NCBI GenBank assembly: GCA_946541745.1
Contig: CAMNJY010000003.1
Span: forward strand, 1-47,304
Length of the DNA stretch: 47,304 nucleotides
DNA from: an uncultured Prevotellaceae bacterium
GTDB taxonomy: Bacteria; Bacteroidota; Bacteroidia; Bacteroidales; Bacteroidaceae
Direction of reading: 5' to 3'
In this document: positions 17,330 to 26,451 of the stretch, one piece after another
Numbering within the stretch: the stretch's first letter is position 1
Layout of the letters: every line of letters begins with the position of its first letter
Translations under genes and position numbers: made by a program
The notes under the pieces: model-generated
Told to the model about the DNA's origin: nothing
The model's database searches: none
The model's input: only the letters and a program-made list of their open reading frames with translations

Positions 17330-18298
17330 TTACATACCTTCGTTTTGATACTTCTCTTTAACTTTTCCGTATAGTTCTTTCAAGTATTGTGAATATTTTG
17401 GTAAACCATATTTTTCTGCCATTTTAATATCCTTTGGTACAAAACCCATTAATATATTGTCAAATTCAGATGTGCCATTTAAATATGTTTTCATGTTTTC
17501 GATATCACGTTGGATACGCCCCATTACCCAACCATCATCTGCGTTATACATTTTGTCAAATTCATTAGTCCCATACTCGGGTGAATTATCATGAAAATTT
17601 CTTTTGTTATACGTATATGGATTATGTGGTAAAGCATTTTGTCGTTTAACATAATCATCTTGGGGGGCTACGTTTATGGTTTTCCATAAGGCTGATTTTA
17701 TATTATCACCAAAACCTTCTTTCAGTACTTTCTTCACTGATTCTGCAATTATTTCACGTAGTTGTGATTCTTTTATAGTATACTTCATTTTCTTATTTGA
17801 TTTATATTGCTTATTTTCGGTTATAGTTTGTATTGGTTGATTTGGGGAAAGTTTATAGACTTTTGCATGTTTAGGAGTATTGACCAATGGGTCTTTAAAA
17901 CCTTTGTTCTGCCACATGATTTGAATGGATTGGTTTATCAATGCTATGTCATTTTCTTCAAGTAACCGACAATTGTACACAAACTGAATCACGTCAAATG
18001 CTTTTCTTGTGCCGATTATCTTATTACCATTCTCCTTATCCTTTATATCCATATCAACAGTAACATTAGAACTATGACTACCGTCAGCAGAAAACACAAC
18101 ACTATAGTTTATTGCATATGAAGGGTCGTAATTCTTGTCATACCAAGTCCATAGGTGTGTACCATGACCGGACACTCTTATTTGTATGGGCTTGCTATTT
18201 TGAACGGTGTATGTTCTATAAAACGAATCTTCATTTTTATTTGGTTTAAATCCGTTATTATCCTTCACAACCCTAATTGCAGATTCAAAATCAACCAT
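17330..18298 (-). CDS. Transposon passenger protein of unknown function, two-part
   Basis: 322-aa AT-rich ORF inside the IS1595 TIRs; internal Met at 17788 begins MKYTIKESQLREIIAESVKKVLKEG, a motif I recall as N-terminal in phage/mobile proteins of Bacteroidales. Confidence 0.7.
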   Translation of the reverse strand: MVDFESAIRVVKDNNGFKPNKNEDSFYRTYTVQNSKPIQIRVSGHGTHLWTWYDKNYDPSYAINYSVVFSADGSHSSNVTVDMDIKDKENGNKIIGTRKAFDVIQFVYNCRLLEENDIALINQSIQIMWQNKGFKDPLVNTPKHAKVYKLSPNQPIQTITENKQYKSNKKMKYTIKESQLREIIAESVKKVLKEGFGDNIKSALWKTINVAPQDDYVKRQNALPHNPYTYNKRNFHDNSPEYGTNEFDKMYNADDGWVMGRIQRDIENMKTYLNGTSEFDNILMGFVPKDIKMAEKYGLPKYSQYLKELYGKVKEKYQNEGM

Positions 18299-18321
18299 AT
18301 GCTATTTTTTTTATATAAATA

Positions 18322-18352
18322 TTTGTTATTTGGGAAAAAAGCTGTAACTTTG
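18322..18352 (+). promoter_or_regulatory. Bacteroidetes-type promoter (TTTG ... TAACTTTG), probably leaderless
   Basis: TTTG 18322-18325, 19-bp spacer, TAACTTTG 18345-18352, ATG at 18357. Confidence 0.6.
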
Positions 18353-18356
18353 CACC

Positions 18357-18788
18357 ATGAAGTACGTTTTTAATAACTATTTAGATTTCACGGATAGTGT
18401 GATTATTGGCTCGAATGGTTTTAATGATTCCGATTTATGTTTGTCATTCTCTTTGAGGGACGAAAACAATAAAGTAGTTGCCTATATAACATTAAAACAT
18501 GAAAAATGTCATCTTTACAATGAAACGAATGGGTGTAGGATTACCGACTTGTATGTAGAGAGGATAATGTCAAAAGAGAAGTTTTCAGTTATTAATACTT
18601 CACTATTAGATAGGTTATACCAAGAAGCACATATGAGAATTGTGGCTTGGAGTTCTAACGGCGTTCCAAATTTCAGTTATATATGGTTCAAGTTGTGTGA
18701 TTTTGACACATCATTTGATTTAATTGATTACCTTAATAATGATTTTTTTAACAAGGACGACACAGTAATCATACCCATAGAAAGGTAA
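18357..18788 (+). CDS. Transposon passenger protein of unknown function (143 aa)
   Basis: AT-rich ORF with its own promoter, divergent from the 322-aa gene, inside the IS1595 TIRs. Confidence 0.7.
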   Translation: MKYVFNNYLDFTDSVIIGSNGFNDSDLCLSFSLRDENNKVVAYITLKHEKCHLYNETNGCRITDLYVERIMSKEKFSVINTSLLDRLYQEAHMRIVAWSSNGVPNFSYIWFKLCDFDTSFDLIDYLNNDFFNKDDTVIIPIER

Positions 18789-18963
18789 AGTTGTCTACTT
18801 TTTTTCAAATTAATGATTTTTATGTTATAAAATTATCGGGGACAAGTAGTATATCATTCCCTTAATTTATGTTGCAAAATTACTCAAATCTTCGCAATTC
18901 TGAGGAATATTCCGTAATTTTGTGCCAAGATTTTATGTTTATTAGGAATCAGACGGTCGATAT

Positions 18964-19902
18964 ATGAACGAAGAAGACAAGACGGAACCGACGACGACTT
19001 CGATATTCCAGCGTCCTGCATGGGTAGTGGTGTTTGCCCTGACGGCGGCTATAGCGTGGGGGTGGGCCTTCCCGCTCATCAAGATAGGCTTCAGCGCGTT
19101 TGGCATCACGGCCGACATGACGGGCAGCAAGATGCTCTTTGCCGGCATCCGCTTTGCGGCGGCAGGGCTGATAGTGCTGGCCGTAGCACGCAGCAGCGGA
19201 CGGTCTTTCGGAACCGGTGTTAAGCGTGCCTGGTGGTTCATTCTTGCCTTTGCGCTGATGAACACCACGCTCCACTATTTCTTCTTCTACATCGGCATGT
19301 CGCACAGCGAGGGCTCGCGGGCAGCTATCCTCAACTCGCTGAGCACGTTCCTCGTGGTGCTGCTGGCGTGTGCCTGCTTCAAGAGCGACCGTCTGACACC
19401 TCGAAAGATGCTGGGCTGCGCCATCGGGTTCAGCGGCGTGCTGGCCCTGAATCTGGGCGGAGCCGAGAGCGGACACTTCACCTGGCTGGGCGACGGCATG
19501 ATTATCCTCAACGCCCTCTGCGGGGCATGCGCCAACCTGATGACCCGAGGCCTGAGCCGGCGGGTGGACGTGTTCGTGGGTACAGGCTACGGCCTCACCA
19601 TCGGAGGCCTGCTGCTCATCATCCCCGGCCTTGCCCTCGGCGGTTCGCTGCCTACGGTCAACACGCTCGGCATCGTCTGCCTCGTGCTGCTCATCGCCAT
19701 CTCGGCCCTCGGCTTCGCGCTCTACAACAAGCTGCTCAGCCTTAACCCTGTGGGCAAGGTGGCCATCTACAATTCGCTCATTCCCATCGTGGGAGCCGTC
19801 ACGTCGTGCCTCTGTCTCGGCGAGACGTTCCATGCGAAGTATGCCCTTGCCGGAGGGCTCGCCGCCCTTGGCATCTACATCATCAACAGGGGCAGGAGCT
19901 AA
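18964..19902 (+). CDS. EamA/DMT family transporter
   Basis: About 10 hydrophobic segments, duplicated EamA architecture. Confidence 0.9.
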   Translation: MNEEDKTEPTTTSIFQRPAWVVVFALTAAIAWGWAFPLIKIGFSAFGITADMTGSKMLFAGIRFAAAGLIVLAVARSSGRSFGTGVKRAWWFILAFALMNTTLHYFFFYIGMSHSEGSRAAILNSLSTFLVVLLACACFKSDRLTPRKMLGCAIGFSGVLALNLGGAESGHFTWLGDGMIILNALCGACANLMTRGLSRRVDVFVGTGYGLTIGGLLLIIPGLALGGSLPTVNTLGIVCLVLLIAISALGFALYNKLLSLNPVGKVAIYNSLIPIVGAVTSCLCLGETFHAKYALAGGLAALGIYIINRGRS

Positions 19903-19948
19903 GTCTGCACATTGTATCGAGAATCAGAAACATTAATCATAAAAGGAT

Positions 19949-20440
19949 ATGGAATTCAGAGAGATGAGACGCCACCGCCAGCAGCTTTCAGACGAGGAGA
20001 GCATTGGCATATTGCAGAAGGCCACCTCGGGCACGCTGGCACTCCTCGGCGACGGGGGCTATCCCTACGCCGTGCCCATCAGCTATGTCTATGACGACGG
20101 CAAGCTATACTTCCACAGCGCCATGAGCGGCCACAAGGTGGATGCCATCCGTGGCTGTGACAAGGCCTCGTTCTGCGTCATTGACCAGGACAGCGTAAGG
20201 CCAGCCGAGTACACCACCTACTACCGCAGCGTGATAGCCTTTGGCCGCATCAGCATCGTGGAGGATGAATCGGAAAAACTGGCCATTGCCCGCATCCTCG
20301 GCAACCGTTACAACCCGAACCAGGAGGAAGCTTTGCAGAAGGAACTGGAGCACGGCCTTGCCCGCATGGTGGCCATCCGCCTGGACATTGAGCACCTGAC
20401 GGGCAAGGAGGCCATAGAACTGGTAAGACAAAGAGCATGA
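19949..20440 (+). CDS. Pyridoxamine 5'-phosphate oxidase-like flavoprotein (NimA-like family)
   Basis: MRRHRQQLSDEESIGILQKATSGTLALLGDGGYPYAVPISYVYDDGKLYFHSAMSGHKVDAI. Confidence 0.85.
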   Translation: MEFREMRRHRQQLSDEESIGILQKATSGTLALLGDGGYPYAVPISYVYDDGKLYFHSAMSGHKVDAIRGCDKASFCVIDQDSVRPAEYTTYYRSVIAFGRISIVEDESEKLAIARILGNRYNPNQEEALQKELEHGLARMVAIRLDIEHLTGKEAIELVRQRA

Positions 20441-21156
20441 TGAAGCCACTATTAGACGTACACACCCACACCGTGGCCTCCGGTCACGGCTATAGCACGA
20501 TACAGGAGATGGCACAGGCTGCTGCCGACAAAGGACTGCAGGTGCTTGGTATCACAGAGCATGGCCCCAGCATACCAGGCACCTGCAGCCTGCTCTATTT
20601 CAAGAACATGTTTGTAGTGCCCCGTCGGATGTATGGTATCCGGCTGCTGATGGGCTGCGAGGTGAACATCCTCGACACCGATGGCCATCTTGACCTCAAT
20701 GAAGACTACCTCGACCGTCTTGACATCGGCATCGCAGGCATTCACATCGTCTGCTGGCAGGGAGGCTCCCGTGAGGAGAACACGCGGGGGATGATTAATG
20801 TCATCCGCCATCCGAAGATTCACATCGTCAGCCACCCCGGCGACGGCACGGCAGAGCTCGATTTCGAGCCGTTGGTGCTGGCTGCCAGGGAGTCGCACAC
20901 GCTATTGGAGGTGAACAACCACTCCCTGGCCCCCCAGCGTCATAAAACCGTGGCCCGTGACAACAACCTTGAGATTTTGCGTCTCTGCAAGAAGCACGGT
21001 GTCCCCACGATTCTCGGCAGCGATGCCCACATCTCGTTCCAGATAGCCGACTATGAGCGCCTCCGTCCGCTGCTGGCCGAGACCGAATTCCCTGACGAGT
21101 TGATCATGAACTACTGGCCGGAGCGCTTCTTCGAGTATCTGGGGATAGAGCCTTGA
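20437..21156 (+). CDS. PHP domain phosphohydrolase (YcdX-like)
   Basis: LLDVHTHTVASGHGYSTIQEMAQAAADKGLQVLGITEHGP, ILGSDAHISFQIAD. Confidence 0.9.
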   Translation: MMKPLLDVHTHTVASGHGYSTIQEMAQAAADKGLQVLGITEHGPSIPGTCSLLYFKNMFVVPRRMYGIRLLMGCEVNILDTDGHLDLNEDYLDRLDIGIAGIHIVCWQGGSREENTRGMINVIRHPKIHIVSHPGDGTAELDFEPLVLAARESHTLLEVNNHSLAPQRHKTVARDNNLEILRLCKKHGVPTILGSDAHISFQIADYERLRPLLAETEFPDELIMNYWPERFFEYLGIEP

Positions 21157-21163
21157 AGCGCCT

Positions 21164-23632
21164 TTACTCCGTGGTGAGGCTGACCACGCTGACGGCGCGG
21201 CCTGAGCGGACGGTGAGCGTCGCGGGGCCGCGCTGGCGGGTGGTTTGCAGCAGCACCTGGGCCAGTCCGTTGAAGGTGCTGACGCTGAACCGGCGTGTAC
21301 CGGCGTCGGCGGGTTGCTCCTGGGCCTGCCAGGCGGGGTCGCCGTTGCCCACGCCCAGGATGCGGACGGGGCCGCTGACCTCGATGGAGAGAGGCTCGCA
21401 GGCCGTAGGCACGAAACGGCCGCGGCGGTCGAGCAGCGCGACGCTGCAGACGGCCACGTCGCGGCCGTCGGCCCTGAGGGTGGTGCGGTCGGCCTTGAGG
21501 CTGATGCGCTGGGGAGCGCCGGCGGTCTCTACGCGGCGGGTCATGACGCGGCGGCCACGCTGGTCGTAGCCTCTGGCCTCGATGTAACCTGGCTGGTAGA
21601 CGGCCTGCCAGCTGAGGTGGCCGTCGCGGGGCATGGCCTTGCGCCCTAAGCGGCGGCCGTTGACGATGAGTTCCACCTCGGCACAGTTGCTGTAGGCCCA
21701 GAGGCTGACCTCCTGACCCTCGTGGCCGCTGAGGTTCCAGTGGGGCAGCAGGTGGAGCACCGGCTCGTCAGTCCACCACGAGCGCAGGTAGTAAGCCTCG
21801 TCCTTGGGGAAGCCGCAGTAGTCGAGCACGCCAAACTCGGAGCCGGTGGCCGGGAAGCTCAGGGGGTTGGGCTCGCCCCGGTAGTCGAAGCCCGTCCAGT
21901 AGAAGAGTCCGCAGAGCCAGGGGCGCTGATGGTAGAACTGCCATCCGCGCTCTATGCAGTTGAGCAGGCTGTCGGGGCCCTGGGGGCTGCGGTTGATGGC
22001 GGCCATGCGCCCGGCGGGCCGGTCGTCGTAATAGACGCCGCGTGTGCCGCAGCCGGTGGTCTCTTCAGAGCCGAGGGCTATGCGCCGGGGATAGTTGCGG
22101 CGATGCTCCTCAACGGGGTTTTGGAGTATGTAGTTGTAGCCTGCCACGTCCATGGGCTCGTTGATGGCAGGTCCGCTGCTGCTGGCGGCGCAGGCGGGGC
22201 GGGTAGGGTCGAGCCGGTGGCAGAACTCACGCATGGCGGCCGCTATGCGCCGCCCGTAGTCGTTCCACTCTATGCCCCACTCCTCGTTGCCAACGCTCCA
22301 GAGGATGACCGACGGATGGTTGCGGTCGCGGCGTATCATGGCCGCCAGCTGGTGACGCTGGTAGTGGTTGACGCCCGTCAGCCGGTTCTCCTCGATGACG
22401 AGCAGCCCCAGGCTGTCGCAGGCATCGAGCAGCGCGGGCGTGGCGGGGTTGTGGCTGGTGCGCAGGGCGTTGGCTCCGAGCGCCTGCAGCTGGCTCACGG
22501 TCCAGGCCTGCAGGGCGTCGGGCACGGCCACCCCTACGCCGGCATGGTCCTGGTGCATGTTGAAGCCGCGCAGCTTGACGCTCTGGCCGTTGAGCAGGAA
22601 TCCGCGGTCGGGGTCGAACTCTGTGTGGCGCAGGCCGATGGTGGTCAGGTAGGTGTCTACGGTGCGGCCATCGGCGTCAGTCACTTCTGTCTTCACCTTA
22701 TAGAGATAGGGGTCTGTCAGGCTCCACAAGTGGGGCTGGCTGAGCTGCATGGCGGCGGTGGTGACAGCCTCGTCTTTTCCCGGCAGCGTGGCGGCGGGCG
22801 TGAGGGGCGCCAGGGCTACGGCCCGCCCGCCGGCATCGAGCAGGGTGTGGCGCAGACGGTAGCTCAGCGGGCGCGTGTCGTCGTTGCCCACGGTGGTCTC
22901 TATGGTGAGGCGTGCGTCGCTGTAGGGCGGCTGCAGGGCGGTGCTGACGAAGGTGCCGTAGGTGCGCACATGGAGCGGCGCGGTGACGTTGAGCCACACG
23001 TGGCGATAGATGCCGGCACCCTCATAGTACCAGCCTTCCTCCAGCGAGGCGTCGGCACGGACGCAGATGAGGTTCTCTCCGGGCTGCAGGCCCTCGGACG
23101 GGGCATCGCCGTAGTTCAGGTATTCGGTGATGTCGTACACCTGGGGTATGTAGCCGCTCTGCTCTCCGCCGATGTAGAAGCCGTTGACCCAGATGCGGGC
23201 GTTGCGGAAGATGCCGTCGAACTGCAGCTCATAGTGGCGTCCGCGGTCGGCGGCAGTCAGGTGGAACAGCTTGCGATACCATCCCACGGAGCACTCCGGA
23301 TACTGCCAGCCTACGGTCTTGTAGCCGTGGCTGTGGCTCGCCTTGGAGGCGAAGGGCAGGCTTACCACCCAGTCATGAGGCAGCTGCACCTGCTGCCACG
23401 TGCTGTCGGCCCTGAACTTGGGGGAGTAGGGGCCGGCGTTGTGAATGGAGTTGGCCTTGGTGAGATAGTTGAAGTACTCCGTTCCGCATCCGAAGTCGCG
23501 TTGCGGGTCGGCGGCATGACCTAAGTGGAACTGCCAGTCGTCGTCCATCAGCAGGTGCTGCCGTCCGCTGTCGGCCATGGCCGTCAGGCTCAGCAGGAGT
23601 GCTAACGCTAATGATAAAATTTTCATGTTCAT
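21164..23632 (-). CDS. GH2 family glycoside hydrolase (beta-galactosidase-like)
   Basis: Signal peptide; LPHDWVV, GFNMHQDHAGVGVAVPDALQ, RTSHNPATPALLDACDSLGLLVIEE, NHPSVILWSVGNEE. Confidence 0.88.
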   Translation of the reverse strand: MNMKILSLALALLLSLTAMADSGRQHLLMDDDWQFHLGHAADPQRDFGCGTEYFNYLTKANSIHNAGPYSPKFRADSTWQQVQLPHDWVVSLPFASKASHSHGYKTVGWQYPECSVGWYRKLFHLTAADRGRHYELQFDGIFRNARIWVNGFYIGGEQSGYIPQVYDITEYLNYGDAPSEGLQPGENLICVRADASLEEGWYYEGAGIYRHVWLNVTAPLHVRTYGTFVSTALQPPYSDARLTIETTVGNDDTRPLSYRLRHTLLDAGGRAVALAPLTPAATLPGKDEAVTTAAMQLSQPHLWSLTDPYLYKVKTEVTDADGRTVDTYLTTIGLRHTEFDPDRGFLLNGQSVKLRGFNMHQDHAGVGVAVPDALQAWTVSQLQALGANALRTSHNPATPALLDACDSLGLLVIEENRLTGVNHYQRHQLAAMIRRDRNHPSVILWSVGNEEWGIEWNDYGRRIAAAMREFCHRLDPTRPACAASSSGPAINEPMDVAGYNYILQNPVEEHRRNYPRRIALGSEETTGCGTRGVYYDDRPAGRMAAINRSPQGPDSLLNCIERGWQFYHQRPWLCGLFYWTGFDYRGEPNPLSFPATGSEFGVLDYCGFPKDEAYYLRSWWTDEPVLHLLPHWNLSGHEGQEVSLWAYSNCAEVELIVNGRRLGRKAMPRDGHLSWQAVYQPGYIEARGYDQRGRRVMTRRVETAGAPQRISLKADRTTLRADGRDVAVCSVALLDRRGRFVPTACEPLSIEVSGPVRILGVGNGDPAWQAQEQPADAGTRRFSVSTFNGLAQVLLQTTRQRGPATLTVRSGRAVSVVSLTTE

Positions 23633-23644
23633 GAGTTTGATGAG

Positions 23645-23715
23645 GGCCCACCCCTGCCCCTCCCCAAGGGAGGGGAGCTGTTACTACTCCCCTCCCTTGG
23701 GGAGGGGTTGGGGGT
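23645..23715. repeat. REPIN-like compound palindrome between GH2 and GH26 genes
   Basis: gcccacccctgcccctccccaagggaggggagctgttactactcccctcccttggggaggggttgggggtgggc. Confidence 0.8.
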
Positions 23716-24898
23716 GGGCTGCTGGGGGTGGGCTGTACATCCCGTTAAGGTCTTTCAGGAAGAGCGTGGCGGGGTCGTTGTAGAAGCCGACAAAGTCGGA
23801 ACTGGAGAGCTGACCGGGGTAGGGGGCGAAGAAGTGTCCGGGCTTGTCGTGGGCATTGCGCCACACGAGGACGTAGCTGACGGGGTGACGGCCCAGGACG
23901 GCGGCGAGAGCCTGCGTCCACCAGTCAGGCCGGCGTAGCCCCTCGTAGCCTGTCTCGGTGAGTGCGGCCACCTTGCTGTGGGCCTTGGCCAGACGGCACA
24001 CCGTGGCGAGGTTGCGGTCCAGCCGGTCTTTGTAGGCGGCTATCTTTACGGTGTCGCCGTCGGGAGCCGAGCAGTAGCAGTCGAGGCCCAGCAGGTCGAT
24101 GATGTCGTCGCCGGGGTAACGCTCCATGTATCTGGTGGAGTCGGCGTCGGCCTCGGTGCCGGGCGAGTAGGCGTAGAGGGCGTTGACGACGCCCTGCTGG
24201 CGCAGGCGGTCGGCGGTGAGACGCCAGAGGGCCTTGTACTCGTCGGCGGTGCAGTGCTGCTGTCCCCACCAGAACCAGGAGCCGGTGTGCTCGTGCCAGG
24301 GTCGGAAGATGACGGGTACGCGTACGCCGTAAGGAGTTTCCAGAGAGTTGAGGAATGCTGCCACGCGGTCGAGCCAGCTGACGAACTTGTCGTGCTGGCT
24401 GCCGCCGTCGAGGACGGCGGCGACGGTCTGTCCTTCGGTCTGGCGCAGCGAGTCGGCCACCCATGAGGTGCCGCCCGAGAGCGGGTTGTTGAGGTGCCAG
24501 GAGAGGGTGACGACGCCGCCACGGTCGAAGTGGGCGATGATTTCCCGGCGCATGCGGCTGAAGGGCACGCCGTCAAGGTTGGCGGAGTCGCCGAGCTCGA
24601 GGTGGCCCAGGTCGAAGCTGAGCAGGGCGGGGAAGTCGCCGCAGACGCTGCGTACGTCGGAGCGCTGGTGGACGGCGGAGTCGTTGGTGTAGTCGCTCAC
24701 CCATCCCGTACCGTAGACGGTGTCGTCGTGGTGGCCGAAGAGGTAGTGGCCGCCGTCGGCTGTGCGGCCGAGTGCTGACAGCAGGTTCTCGGTGCGCTGC
24801 GTGCGCCCCGTGTCGGCCATGGGTTCGGCGGGTTTCTGATGATTGCTGCAGGCTGCTGTGAGCAGCGCTGCAGCAAAAAGAGTTGTGATGTGTTTCAT
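23684..24898 (-). CDS. GH26 endo-beta-mannanase-like lipoprotein
   Basis: Lipobox LLTAAC; GHHDDTVYGTGW; VIFRPWHEHTGSWFWWG acid/base; ALTETGYEG nucleophile. Confidence 0.9.
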   Translation of the reverse strand: MKHITTLFAAALLTAACSNHQKPAEPMADTGRTQRTENLLSALGRTADGGHYLFGHHDDTVYGTGWVSDYTNDSAVHQRSDVRSVCGDFPALLSFDLGHLELGDSANLDGVPFSRMRREIIAHFDRGGVVTLSWHLNNPLSGGTSWVADSLRQTEGQTVAAVLDGGSQHDKFVSWLDRVAAFLNSLETPYGVRVPVIFRPWHEHTGSWFWWGQQHCTADEYKALWRLTADRLRQQGVVNALYAYSPGTEADADSTRYMERYPGDDIIDLLGLDCYCSAPDGDTVKIAAYKDRLDRNLATVCRLAKAHSKVAALTETGYEGLRRPDWWTQALAAVLGRHPVSYVLVWRNAHDKPGHFFAPYPGQLSSSDFVGFYNDPATLFLKDLNGMYSPPPAAHPQPLPKGGE

Positions 24899-26439
24899 TT
24901 ATCGTAGGCGGCAGGAGCCTTGTCCCATATAGTCTGGAAGTCGTAGGAGGCATCGGTGCTGGTGCTGGCCTTGACCATGAGGGGTATGAGGGTCTCGCTG
25001 TCGTTGAGCCATTCGCCGGTTTCGTGGTCGATGTAGCCGAAGCCCTCGCCGTTAAAGTCCTTGGCATTGTTGTCCCAGATGAACATAGGTATGCAGGCCA
25101 GGTTGGCGGCGCGGCAGAAGAACTCGAGGTAGTACCTGCGGAAGGCGTTCTCGGCATCGGTCTTGCGGTTGACGCAGCCATACTCGCCTAAGTAGCAGGG
25201 AATGTCGTTCTCGATGTAAGCCTTGCGCAGCTTGTAGAGCTGGTTGATGACGGTCAGCTCGTCGGCGCCAGAGGCCGTAGCCGTGTGTCCCCACATAGGG
25301 GCCTTCTCGTTGCCGTTGGCGTAGGGCTGCGTGCAGAAGTTGTAGGGGTCGTAGCAGTGGACGCTGACCATGAGGTGGTTGGCCGGGTCGGTGGGCAGCA
25401 CGAAGTGGTCGATGGTCATGTCGATGTTGGCGGCATAGCCCGACACACCAATCCAGCGGGTAGCGTTGTTGCCGCCCGTGTTGCGGATGGCATCCACGGC
25501 ATACTGGTTCCATTTGTTCAGCAGCTCGTACTCAGCGGCGCTGCCGCCGCCCCAGTTGTCGCCGGCATGCACCTCGTTGAAGGTCTCGAAGATGAGCTGG
25601 TCGCCGTAGCTGGCAAAGCGGGTGGCCACCTGTTGCCACAGACGGGCAATGATGGTAGAGTCTTTCAGGGCTACAGCCTCGTCCTTGGCAGCCTCGCCGA
25701 GGTCGGTCTCGAAGGAGTCGTGGTGGGTGTTCAGGATGACGTTCATGCCGGCGCCGATGGCCTTGTCAACCACAGCGGCCACCTCGTCGAGATAGGCGGT
25801 GCTGATGGCGTAGCTGTCGTCCATGTGGTCGGTCCATGTGGTGGGAATGCGCACCGTCTTGGCCCCGGCATTGGCCAGCCGCTGGAAGGGGGCTGCGGTC
25901 AGTGTGGCCACGCCGTCCCAGTAGCCCCAGCCCTGGCTGATGGCGTCGCCGCTGGTGTCGAAGTGGTTGCCCAGGTTCCAGCCCCAGCCCAGCCGCTGGG
26001 TCATGGCGGTGGCGTTGTTGCTGGGCTTCTCCTTCACGCTGAGGGTGACGTCGATGTCCTGGCTGTAGGGTTGCTGCTGCGGGCCTGTTATCAGGCCGGC
26101 GGGGATGTGGAGCGTCAGCGAGTTGCAGAAGCCTACGCTCTTGGTGACGGTGAGCACCTTTGAGGCGCCGAGCACCAGGGCCTTGTCGGCGGATGCGCCG
26201 TTGACGGTAATCTGGCTGGTGTTAGCGGTGATGAAGTTAATGTTTTTGTCGAAGGCCACCTCGATGGTCGTCTCGCCGAAGAAGACGGGCTTCTCTTCCG
26301 TCAGTGAAGCACCGACAAAGGTCGGGGCATCCACCTGGGGAATGTCGTATTGTGCGTCGGTGTCGGCGCAGGCTGTGGCCAGGAGGGCCACAGCTGCTGC
26401 TGACAGGATATTGAATGCTTGATATAATTTCATAGTCAT
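24895..26439 (-). CDS. GH5 family endoglycanase with N-terminal Ig-like domain
   Basis: GWGWNLGNHFD; LIFETFNEVHAGD; IPCYLGEYGCV; lipoprotein signal. Confidence 0.9.
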   Translation of the reverse strand: MTMKLYQAFNILSAAAVALLATACADTDAQYDIPQVDAPTFVGASLTEEKPVFFGETTIEVAFDKNINFITANTSQITVNGASADKALVLGASKVLTVTKSVGFCNSLTLHIPAGLITGPQQQPYSQDIDVTLSVKEKPSNNATAMTQRLGWGWNLGNHFDTSGDAISQGWGYWDGVATLTAAPFQRLANAGAKTVRIPTTWTDHMDDSYAISTAYLDEVAAVVDKAIGAGMNVILNTHHDSFETDLGEAAKDEAVALKDSTIIARLWQQVATRFASYGDQLIFETFNEVHAGDNWGGGSAAEYELLNKWNQYAVDAIRNTGGNNATRWIGVSGYAANIDMTIDHFVLPTDPANHLMVSVHCYDPYNFCTQPYANGNEKAPMWGHTATASGADELTVINQLYKLRKAYIENDIPCYLGEYGCVNRKTDAENAFRRYYLEFFCRAANLACIPMFIWDNNAKDFNGEGFGYIDHETGEWLNDSETLIPLMVKASTSTDASYDFQTIWDKAPAAYDK

Positions 26440-26451
26440 GATGGTGCTTTA

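Larger units (their letters stand above)
16221..18869 (+). mobile_element. Complete IS1595-family transposon with passenger genes (element proper 16229-18861; flanked by 8-bp TSD TTAATTTA)
   Basis: 26-bp perfect TIRs gggaatgatatactacttgtccccga (16229-16254) / tcggggacaagtagtatatcattccc (18836-18861); TSD ttaattta at 16221-16228 and 18862-18869; IS1595-type transposase inside. Confidence 0.95.

Noticed and set aside
19949-20440. Functional 5-nitroimidazole resistance gene
   Set aside because: Only family-level PNPOx/Nim similarity is visible; resistance cannot be inferred from this.
21722-23524. 600-aa plus-strand ORF opposite the GH2 gene
   Set aside because: Antisense shadow ORF of a high-GC gene; composition (Val/Ala/Gly-rich, no domain) is not protein-like, while the minus strand encodes a clear GH2 enzyme.
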